DNA from: an uncultured Peptostreptococcaceae bacterium
GTDB taxonomy: Bacteria; Bacillota; Clostridia; Peptostreptococcales; Peptostreptococcaceae
Reading direction: 5' to 3'
DNA length: 64,000 nucleotides
NCBI GenBank assembly: GCA_947072565.1
Contig: CAMTIM010000022.1
Coordinates: forward strand, 186,001 to 250,000
A program made the translations under genes and the position numbers. This document shows, piece after piece, positions 10,509 through 17,298 of this stretch (its first letter is position 1; every line of letters starts with the position of its first letter). The notes under the pieces are model-generated. The model did not search any database. It had not been told where the DNA came from and saw only the letters and a program-made list of their open reading frames with translations.

Positions 10509-11060
10509 CTAACATACAATAGCTCCTAATAAACTCATTAATTCGTTCTTTAATCCCTTAACTCTATTTTTACTAACTGGTATTGGTATATTATTTACAT
10601 AAACTATATTTTTTTCTAAACCATTTACCATTTTAAGATTAACCATAAATCCATTGTAGCATCTAAAGAATTTTTTACCCTGTAATAATTTTTCAATTTT
10701 TCTCATACTAACTTTTATTCTATATGACTTATCAATTTCAAACACAATAAGTTCTCTATTATCTGTTTCTATATATAAAACTGAATTCAAATCAATCTTT
10801 ATTAAACTATTTTTATTAGTTATAATCAAATAATTAGTTTCTTTATCTTCTAAGCTTAAAATACATTTATTAAGATGATTTTGTATATCTAAAAATAGAA
10901 TATCTAATCTATTAGGGTAATTTTCTAAAAGTTGTTCTCCAGAACTAAATTCCAATAAATCAAAGTCTATTTCCTTTGATTTTAGAAATTTTTCAATAAA
11001 ATTTATTAAAATCCGTCTATGTATCTCATCATCTTCACAAACCCCTATATACAAAGTCAT
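10509..11060 (-). CDS. AgrA/LytTR-type regulator with internally deleted receiver domain
   Basis: The 183-residue protein starts like an AgrA-type response regulator: IGVCEDDE with acidic D10 and D11, and the phosphoacceptor D58 in DILFLDIQ. At residue 60/61 it jumps to NHLNKCILSLEDKE, the helix that normally follows the receiver, and then has a full LytTR DNA-binding domain (about 75-175, ending KNRVKGLKNELM). Roughly 60 receiver residues are absent, including the conserved Thr/Ser and Lys of the active site. The frame is intact. ATG at 11060 has AGGGGG 8 nt upstream. It lies between pstS and pstC with its own terminator. It may act constitutively, or be a remnant that still binds DNA; its target is unknown. 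Confidence 0.8.
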   Translation of the reverse strand: MTLYIGVCEDDEIHRRILINFIEKFLKSKEIDFDLLEFSSGEQLLENYPNRLDILFLDIQNHLNKCILSLEDKETNYLIITNKNSLIKIDLNSVLYIETDNRELIVFEIDKSYRIKVSMRKIEKLLQGKKFFRCYNGFMVNLKMVNGLEKNIVYVNNIPIPVSKNRVKGLKNELMSLLGAIVC

Positions 11061-11117
11061 ATTCATTTCCCCCTTGTATTTTGTAAATCCGTTATAGTTA
11101 AATTTTAACATAATAGA

Positions 11118-11157
11118 ATATATTAGTATATAATGTTATTTTTATATACTAATATAT
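11118..11157. promoter_or_regulatory. 15-bp inverted repeat in the LytTR gene promoter region
   Basis: ATATATTAGTATATA (11118-11132) and its exact reverse complement (11143-11157) are separated by 10 nt. This lies 58-97 nt upstream of the LytTR-type start codon. It could be an autoregulatory operator; the AT richness lowers its weight. Confidence 0.4.
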
Positions 11158-11167
11158 ATACGCACAA

Positions 11168-11196
11168 AAAAACACATCTTTCGATGTGCTTTTTAA
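11168..11196 (-). terminator. Terminator of pstS
   Basis: CACATC/GATGTG with a GAAA loop and flanking A/T pairs is followed by seven T on the minus strand, just past the pstS stop. It separates pstS from the next gene. Confidence 0.8.
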
Positions 11197-11205
11197 TACT
11201 AATAT

Positions 11206-12033
11206 TTATTTTACGCTTATAAATCCTTGTTCTTCCATTATTTTTTGACCTTCATCACTTAATATAAAATCTATTAACTTAGTTGATTGTTCAGTCATGA
11301 CATCTTCTTTATTAACTAATATAAATGGTCTTGCCATAGTGTATTTATTTGATTTAACATTTTCAGGTGTTAATGCTACTCCACCAACTTTTAATTTATT
11401 TACTGAATCGTCAACATATCCAAATGATATGTATCCTATTGCATTTTCATTTCCTGCAACTGTACTTTTTATATTTCCTGAACCATCACTTATTTGAGCT
11501 TCTTTAATTAATTCTTCTGATTTAAATCCTAACTTATCTTGGAATCCATCTCTAGTTCCTGAACCATCTTCTCTAGATAACACTACTATTGGAGCATCTT
11601 TTCCTCCAACTTGTTTCCAATTAGTTATCTTTCCTGTATATATATCTTTTATTTGATCTATTGTTAAGTCTTTTACTTCATTATTTTTATGAGTTATTAT
11701 TGCTATACCATCAAGTGCTATTTGAGTTTCTTTTAATCCTGCATTTTTCTCTTCATCTTTTAAGTCTCTTGATGTCATACCTATTTGAGAAGTTCCTTCA
11801 ATTGCATTTTTTATTCCTGCTGATGAACCTACCTGTTGTATCTCTACAGCTATATCTTTATTTTTTTCTTGGAATTTTTCCGCTATTGATTCCATTGCTG
11901 GTCCAACTGAAGTTGACCCTGATACAGTAACTTTTGATGCATCATTATTTGATGAACTAGATCCACATCCTACAGCTAAACTTCCTATTAATACAGTACT
12001 TGCTAGTAATGTTGCTATTTTCTTTTTAAACAT
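11206..12033 (-). CDS. pstS: Phosphate ABC transporter substrate-binding lipoprotein PstS
   Basis: PstS captures phosphate outside the membrane and delivers it to PstCA. The 275-residue precursor has a lipoprotein signal peptide with lipobox LAVGC (C23), then a serine/asparagine-rich linker. The phosphate-loop segments VSGSTSVGPAME and SREDGSGTRDGF are clearly visible. GGAGG precedes the ATG. A Pho-box-like array and TATAAT lie upstream. Unlike the usual clostridial operon, its transcript ends at a terminator, and a LytTR-type gene separates it from pstC. Confidence 0.96.
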   Translation of the reverse strand: MFKKKIATLLASTVLIGSLAVGCGSSSSNNDASKVTVSGSTSVGPAMESIAEKFQEKNKDIAVEIQQVGSSAGIKNAIEGTSQIGMTSRDLKDEEKNAGLKETQIALDGIAIITHKNNEVKDLTIDQIKDIYTGKITNWKQVGGKDAPIVVLSREDGSGTRDGFQDKLGFKSEELIKEAQISDGSGNIKSTVAGNENAIGYISFGYVDDSVNKLKVGGVALTPENVKSNKYTMARPFILVNKEDVMTEQSTKLIDFILSDEGQKIMEEQGFISVK

Positions 12034-12117
12034 ACTTTGTACCTCCGCTTATATCTTAATTTTTATAATATTCTTTGTTATTACAACTTAATAATACAGT
12101 TTCTATGTTAAGTGAAT

Positions 12118-12164
12118 ATTATAAATAGGTTAATTGAAGGTAAAGTGTGTTAAAATCGTGTAAA
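12118..12164 (-). promoter_or_regulatory. Putative Pho-box array and -10 of pstS
   Basis: On the minus strand TTTACA (12164-12159), TTAACA (12153-12148), TTACCT (12143-12138) and TTAACC (12133-12128) are spaced 11, 10 and 10 bp. TATAAT lies at 12123-12118. No good -35 is present, as expected of a PhoP-activated promoter. Confidence 0.65.
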
Positions 12165-12206
12165 AATTGGAAATATTTAAATATAGATAATTTTAATATA
12201 TAAAAA

Positions 12207-12248
12207 AAGAAAATCACTTAATGATATAAACCATTTTACGATTTTCTC
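12207..12248 (-). terminator. Terminator of pepF
   Basis: GAAAATC/GATTTTC with an inner AATG/CATT stem is followed by seven T on the minus strand, directly past the pepF stop. Confidence 0.7.
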
Positions 12249-12259
12249 TTTAAAATATA

Positions 12260-14053
12260 TTATTTGTTTTTATATTCTTTTTCTAGCTCATCTACTAAAT
12301 TGCTAAATGTTTTAAGCACTTCATCTATTGATTCTTTTTTCTCCATATCAATACCAGCTGCTCTTAGCTGATTCAATGGATAATCAGATCCACCACTTTT
12401 TAAAAATGTTATATATCTATCCACTGCTGGTTGGCCTTCTTCTAATATCTGTTGACTTAGTGCACTAGCAGCAGAGAATCCTGTTGCATACTTATATACA
12501 TAGAAGTTTGAATAGAAGTGTGGTATTCTAGTCCACTCAAGTCCAATCTCTTCATCTACTATAGTTGATTTTCCATAATATTTTTCATTTAATTTGTAAT
12601 ATATACTTGTAAACTCTTGTGCAGTCAATGGTTCTCCAGCTTCTACACTCTCATGAGTTAATTTTTCAAATTCACCAAACATAGTTTGTCTATATACTGT
12701 AGTTCTAAATTGTTCTAGATAATAGTTTAGTAAATATATTTTTTCTTCTTTAGATTTAGAGTTTTCTAATAAATAATTAATTAAAAGTAACTCATTTAAT
12801 GTAGACGCAACCTCTGCTACAAATATTTTGTAACTTGAATATATATAAGGTTGATTATGCTTTGAGTGATAACTATGCATTGAATGACCTAGTTCATGTA
12901 TTAAAGTAAATAAAGAATTAAGATCGTCATTATAATTCATTAGTATATATGGGTTAGAATCATAGCTACCCCAAGAATATGCTCCACCTTGCTTACCTTC
13001 ATTTTCGTATACATCTATCCATCTGTCCTCAAACGCTCTTTTTATTAAGCTTACATATTCGTCTCCAAGAGGGCTCAATGCTTTAATTATTATTTCTTGA
13101 GCTTGTTCATAAGTTATCTTCATATCAAATTTATCAGTTAATGGTACATATAAATCATACATATGTAACTCATCTAATCCTAAGAATTTCTTTCTTAAAT
13201 TTATATATTTGTTTAAAGAATCTAAGTTCTCATCTACAGCAGCTATAAGGTTATTATATACATCTACGCTTATATCATCTTGGAATAAAGATGCTTGCAA
13301 TGCAGATTCATATTTTCTGATTTTAGCATAAAATATTTCTGATTTTATTCCACCATATAGAGTTGATGCAAAAGTATTTTTATATTTTCCATAAACTAAA
13401 TAAGTAGCATCAAATGCTTCTTTTCTAACTTTTGGATTTTTACTTTTTAAAAATAATGAATAATTAGATTGAGTAAGCTTTACTTTATTACCTTGCTCAT
13501 CTTCTATTTCTGGAAACTCTAAGTCTGCAAATGATAGCATCTCATAAACATTTTCAGCTATTCCTGATAAATCAGATGTTGCCGCTAATATCTCTTCTTC
13601 TCTTTCATTTAAAGTATGAGGTTTCTCTCTTAATATATCTTCTATATGCTTTTTATAAAAATATAACTTTTCATTTTTTAAGAATTCTTTTAATTTTTCA
13701 TCATCAATACTTAATAATTCTGGAACTAAATATGATGTTGCCATTGATAATTCTGTTGATAGCATGTCTGTTTTTGTGGCAAGTGCTTGATTTTCATTTA
13801 TTCTAGTATCCTCATGTTGTTTCATATGAGTATATACATATAAATTTTGCAATATTTGAGAAACCTTTTCAGATACATTTAAAGCTTCGTATAGATTTTC
13901 CCAACTATCACCAAGTTTACCTTTGTACTCTTTAGTCTTAGATATAAGCTCTTTTACTTGTTGTATATCTTTTTCTACGGCTTCTTTATTTTCATACATT
14001 TTTTCTATTTGCCATTTAAACTTTTCTTCTATTTTACTTCTATCTATTCCCAT
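12260..14053 (-). CDS. pepF: Oligoendopeptidase F
   Basis: This is a cytoplasmic zinc metallopeptidase of family M3 that cuts medium-length peptides. The 597-residue protein has a helical N-terminal half and the zinc motif HELGH at 386-390, in LIHELGHSMHSYHS, with the third ligand expected near FVAEVASTLNE. Length is normal for PepF. The start at 14053 has AAAGGAG 7 nt upstream; an in-frame ATG ten codons earlier has none. It follows a degV-family gene on the same strand with a 35-nt gap, so they may be co-transcribed. Confidence 0.95.
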   Translation of the reverse strand: MGIDRSKIEEKFKWQIEKMYENKEAVEKDIQQVKELISKTKEYKGKLGDSWENLYEALNVSEKVSQILQNLYVYTHMKQHEDTRINENQALATKTDMLSTELSMATSYLVPELLSIDDEKLKEFLKNEKLYFYKKHIEDILREKPHTLNEREEEILAATSDLSGIAENVYEMLSFADLEFPEIEDEQGNKVKLTQSNYSLFLKSKNPKVRKEAFDATYLVYGKYKNTFASTLYGGIKSEIFYAKIRKYESALQASLFQDDISVDVYNNLIAAVDENLDSLNKYINLRKKFLGLDELHMYDLYVPLTDKFDMKITYEQAQEIIIKALSPLGDEYVSLIKRAFEDRWIDVYENEGKQGGAYSWGSYDSNPYILMNYNDDLNSLFTLIHELGHSMHSYHSKHNQPYIYSSYKIFVAEVASTLNELLLINYLLENSKSKEEKIYLLNYYLEQFRTTVYRQTMFGEFEKLTHESVEAGEPLTAQEFTSIYYKLNEKYYGKSTIVDEEIGLEWTRIPHFYSNFYVYKYATGFSAASALSQQILEEGQPAVDRYITFLKSGGSDYPLNQLRAAGIDMEKKESIDEVLKTFSNLVDELEKEYKNK

Positions 14054-14088
14054 GATTTCGCTCCTTTTATGAAAATTTTTCATTTAAA

Positions 14089-14934
14089 TTATAAAACAGA
14101 TACTAATATTGCTCCCTCTGATGTGAAAGTTCCCATTATAGGTCCAATGCCTGCTATTAGTATTTCCTTAAAATTTAAATTTTCTTCTACAATTTTTTTA
14201 ATTTTCATAGCTTTATCCGGACAATTAGCATGACCTATTATGGCCGTTCTTTGAACTTGATTATTTACATTATTTTGGACATATTCAAGTGCTTTCTTTA
14301 AACTATTACTTCCACCCCTAGCTTTATCTATAGGTTTAACTAATCCATCTTCTATTTTTATTATAACTTTAAAATTAAGTGCGTTTATAAGCTTACCTGC
14401 TAGTGCATTAACTCTTCCGCCCTTTATAGCATTTTCTAGTGTATCTAGCGCTCCAAAGAAAATTATTTCTTCTTTAAATTTTTCTATGTAACTTAATATT
14501 TCATCCATAGTTTTTCCGCTCTCAATTAATTCGCTACATTTTAAAATCATTAAAGCAACACCGATAGATCCACTTTGGCTATCTATAACTTCGATTCTTT
14601 TTCCTGGATTATCTTCTAAGTACATATTTTTAGCTAGCATAGCACTAGAATAAGTACTTGATAATTTTGATGTTAATGTAAATACTAAAATTTCTTCTTC
14701 TTCACAATTATACATTTCTAAAAACCTGTCTGGTGAAGGACTTGAAGTTTTAGGTAATTCCTTACAACCTCTCATCTTATTGTAGAAAGTTTCTTCATCT
14801 ATTTCTACACCACCAATATAATGTTCTTCTCCAAAAGCCACATTTATCCCTACTATGCTTGGTTTTACTCTATCCAGTATTTCCTGCGGGAAATCACACG
14901 AACCGTCTGTTATTATTTTTATGTTCTTTTTCAA
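14089..14934 (-). CDS. DegV family fatty-acid-binding protein
   Basis: DegV proteins bind a fatty acid; in Gram-positives some (FakB) present it to the kinase FakA. The 281-residue product starts KKNIKIITDGSCDFP and contains TSSPSPDRF and FTLTSKLSSTYSSA, which bind the lipid carboxylate. The TTG at 14934 is preferred because GAGGTG lies 6 nt upstream; the GTG three codons earlier overlaps that site. No fakA is in the window. Family assignment is secure, but which fatty acid it binds is unknown. Confidence 0.9.
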   Translation of the reverse strand: MKKNIKIITDGSCDFPQEILDRVKPSIVGINVAFGEEHYIGGVEIDEETFYNKMRGCKELPKTSSPSPDRFLEMYNCEEEEILVFTLTSKLSSTYSSAMLAKNMYLEDNPGKRIEVIDSQSGSIGVALMILKCSELIESGKTMDEILSYIEKFKEEIIFFGALDTLENAIKGGRVNALAGKLINALNFKVIIKIEDGLVKPIDKARGGSNSLKKALEYVQNNVNNQVQRTAIIGHANCPDKAMKIKKIVEENLNFKEILIAGIGPIMGTFTSEGAILVSVL

Positions 14935-14982
14935 TTCACACACCTCAACTTTAATTCTAATTATCTCTTATTTTATATTATT

Positions 14983-15642
14983 TTATGGTAAATAATCTAC
15001 ACTTATTATATTTTTTGATTTATTTAATTCTTTTACTAGCTCTTCTATCATTATTCTTCTATCATAAACTATGAAAAAGCTTACTTTCCAAGAGTTTTCG
15101 CCTTCATCTTCTATATCTATATTTTTTACATCAATTTGTGATTTTTCAAATTTTCCATATAACATAGATATTGTATTTATATTACTTACCTTAACATTAA
15201 ATATAGTTTGCTTTTTTCTAAATAAAACTTTATCTATATTCTTTAGAATATAAAGGGTTACCATTACAAACAACCATGCAGATATACTTAGTACATAATA
15301 ACCATACCCTACAGTAATACCTATACATGCAGTTGCCCATATTCCAGCTGCTGTAGTTAGCCCTCTTATTCCATTAGATGTCTTTAAAATTGCTCCAGCT
15401 CCCAAAAAACCTATTCCTGATAATACTTGTGCTGTCAATCTCGCAGGATCAATATTTGCATATGAACTATAATCATGAAATAATGCTAGAGATGTTAGAG
15501 CTGTAATGCATGAACCTACTGAAACCAATATATGAGTCCTAAATCCTGCAAACTGATGTGATTTTTCTCTTTCTAGACCTGTCAGTCCTCCTATAATTAA
15601 GGCTATCAATAATCTTATTATTATCTCTTTATTACTTACCAT
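14983..15642 (-). CDS. MgtC/SapB family membrane protein
   Basis: The 219-residue protein has about five membrane segments in residues 1-135 and the MgtC/SapB signature GGLTGLEREKSHQFAGFRTH. A cytoplasmic ACT-like C-terminal domain follows (about 145-219). MgtC proteins affect ATP synthase, magnesium stress and acid tolerance; in clostridia the role is unproved. The ATG at 15642 has only a weak AGGT before it. The stronger GGGGAG is 15 nt upstream and ideally spaced for an in-frame ATT three codons earlier, so the true start is uncertain. Confidence 0.88.
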   Translation of the reverse strand: MVSNKEIIIRLLIALIIGGLTGLEREKSHQFAGFRTHILVSVGSCITALTSLALFHDYSSYANIDPARLTAQVLSGIGFLGAGAILKTSNGIRGLTTAAGIWATACIGITVGYGYYVLSISAWLFVMVTLYILKNIDKVLFRKKQTIFNVKVSNINTISMLYGKFEKSQIDVKNIDIEDEGENSWKVSFFIVYDRRIMIEELVKELNKSKNIISVDYLP

Positions 15643-15684
15643 ACCTGTAATATTAATCTCCCCCTATTTTACAATTAAATGTAT

Positions 15685-15711
15685 AAAAGAGCTAAAATTT
15701 ATAGCTCTTTT
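15685..15711 (-). terminator. Terminator overlapping the 3' end of mscS
   Basis: AAAAGAGCT/AGCTCTTTT forms a 9-bp stem that includes the last codons of the mscS-type gene; T-rich sequence follows on the minus strand. Confidence 0.7.
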
Positions 15712-16544
15712 TGATTAGTATCATCATGATATAATATATTTATATGTGTAGGATACGCTACATGTACATCGTTCTTTTTAAATACAATTAATATTTGTAA
15801 CTTAGTCTCTCTAAGAGCAGAAAAGTATTTATGCGATTGTACAACCCCAGTAATTGTATACTTCGCCCCAACTGGATTGTCTTCTATATCTGTTACTCCA
15901 TATATCTTAAACGGGCTACAAACTTCACCACATTTAGATTTCCATAAATGATCCTTATATGTTTCATTCATTATACCACATACTTCTTCTAATGCCCCTA
16001 ATACTTTTGTAGGATCTTCTTCGTAAGATACTCTTACATGAGCTACTACTCTCATTTTTTCTTTACTATAATTCCTTATGCTAGTTATGCTTCCATTTGG
16101 AACAGTTATTCTTTTTAAATCCCAATCTCTTAGACTAGTACTTCTAATTCCTATCTCTTCTACAGTTCCTCTAAAAAGTTCATTTATTACAACAAAGTCA
16201 CCAACTTGCAATTGCTTTTCAAATAATACAAAAAATCCATTAAATATATCTTTTAATATACTTTGAGATGCAACACCAGCAATTAACCCAACTATACTTG
16301 CTCCTGTTACCAATGTTCCAAATTTAGTTACATCAACTATTTGAAATTCTCTAAGTACTAATATTATGCTTATTATGAATATAATATAATAAGAAATTGA
16401 TGAAAATACACTAAAGAGCGTATTTTCATACCTTGTATCAAATCTAGTGAATTTAAATAACTTAGCTAAAAGATAATGTATTATCTTTAAGACAATATAT
16501 GAAATTATTATAATAAAAATAGAATTTATAATTTTTCTTAACAT
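15699..16544 (-). CDS. MscS-family small-conductance mechanosensitive channel
   Basis: This 281-residue channel vents solutes on osmotic downshock. Three membrane segments are visible: about 4-27, 47-67, and a glycine/alanine-rich pore helix, VTGASIVGLIAGVASQSIL. A beta-domain follows (DFVVINELFRGTVEEIGIRST), then the alpha/beta C-terminal domain. This is the short YkuT-like MscS type. The start at 16544 is chosen for AAAGGAAG upstream; the longer open frame has no ribosome site. It stands alone between the spo0E-like and mgtC-type genes. Confidence 0.92.
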   Translation of the reverse strand: MLRKIINSIFIIIISYIVLKIIHYLLAKLFKFTRFDTRYENTLFSVFSSISYYIIFIISIILVLREFQIVDVTKFGTLVTGASIVGLIAGVASQSILKDIFNGFFVLFEKQLQVGDFVVINELFRGTVEEIGIRSTSLRDWDLKRITVPNGSITSIRNYSKEKMRVVAHVRVSYEEDPTKVLGALEEVCGIMNETYKDHLWKSKCGEVCSPFKIYGVTDIEDNPVGAKYTITGVVQSHKYFSALRETKLQILIVFKKNDVHVAYPTHINILYHDDTNQKEL

Positions 16545-16683
16545 AATAAATCGCTTCCTTTTAATATCTAAATTTTCACAGTAAATCACTTCTAGTTATT
16601 TAATATTCTCACTTTAAGCTTAAGCTATTCAATATTAAGCTACACTTTCAATCTATATAATAAATTAATATAAAACGCAAAAA

Positions 16684-16701
16684 AACCCACACATGTGGGT
16701 T
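16684..16701 (-). terminator. Terminator of the spo0E-like gene
   Basis: AACCCACA/TGTGGGTT with a minimal loop overlaps the stop codon; the minus strand continues with six T. Confidence 0.75.
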
Positions 16702-16864
16702 ATTTACTACTTAAACTCATATATTTGTTTATTAAAATGTCTATCTTACCACTAGAATCAACTAATTCTTCTTTAAATATTTCTGGATATTCTATGTAAG
16801 TATTAATTTCATCTCTTAATGCTTCTATTTCCCTTTTTAATACTTCTATTTCGCTACTCACCAT
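16700..16864 (-). CDS. Spo0E-like aspartyl-phosphate phosphatase
   Basis: The 54-residue protein has the two-helix hairpin of the Spo0E family, which dephosphorylates Spo0A~P and so restrains sporulation. The first helix is EIEVLKREIEALRDEIN. The second holds the signature S-x-x-I-D-x-L-I-x-x-Y (SSGKIDILINKY), with the catalytic aspartate. ATG at 16864 has GGTGATC upstream; the longer open frame has no ribosome site. It is monocistronic. Assignment rests on this short motif and length, so it is probable, not certain. Confidence 0.8.
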   Translation of the reverse strand: MVSSEIEVLKREIEALRDEINTYIEYPEIFKEELVDSSGKIDILINKYMSLSSK

Positions 16865-16998
16865 AATGATCACCACTATTACAAAATTGTCTATCTTTAT
16901 ATACATAATAACAAATTTTTCTCTATTTTGTCAATAATAGTTATTTCCAAATTGCCATCTACAAGCTTATCAAATGATATATAAATACTCATTGTTAG

Positions 16999-17054
16999 TT
17001 GACAATTAATATCATTGTTGTTATACTTATGTTATTGATAATGAATTTCATTAG
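16999..17054 (+). promoter_or_regulatory. feoAB promoter with two Fur-box-like sites
   Basis: TTGACA (16999-17004) and TATACT (17022-17027) are spaced by 17 nt, a near-ideal vegetative promoter. GACAATTAATATCATTGTT (17001-17019) matches 13 of 19 positions of the Fur consensus and overlaps the -35. GATAATGAATTTCATTA at 17036-17052 (to 17054) matches 14 of 19 and reaches the ribosome site. Iron repression by Fur is inferred. Confidence 0.7.
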
Positions 17055-17066
17055 GAGGTGTTAATG

Positions 17067-17285
17067 ATGACTGTTTACGATTTGAAAATAGGCCAAAAAG
17101 GTATTATTAATAATATAGATGGAAATGCAAAATTAGCAAAGAGATTACTTGCTTTAGGATGTATAGATGATACGGAAATAGAAGTTAAAAAGGTTGCTCC
17201 ATTTGGAGACCCAATTGTAGTAAGATTTAGGGGATTTGATCTTGCTATTAGAAAATCTGATGCTAAAAACATCTCGTTAAAGTAA
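17067..17285 (+). CDS. feoA: Ferrous iron transport protein A
   Basis: FeoA is a small cytoplasmic SH3-like protein that assists the FeoB ferrous iron channel. The 72-residue product shows the family core LKIGQKGIINNIDG and AKRLLALGC, and ends with a beta strand rich in charged residues. AGGAGG precedes two consecutive ATG codons; the second (17067) has 8-nt spacing and the first (17064) 5 nt, so either may be used. feoB follows after 13 nt. The promoter upstream is strong and carries Fur-like boxes, so expression is expected under iron limitation. Confidence 0.93.
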   Translation: MTVYDLKIGQKGIINNIDGNAKLAKRLLALGCIDDTEIEVKKVAPFGDPIVVRFRGFDLAIRKSDAKNISLK

Positions 17286-17298
17286 AGGAGGAATATAT

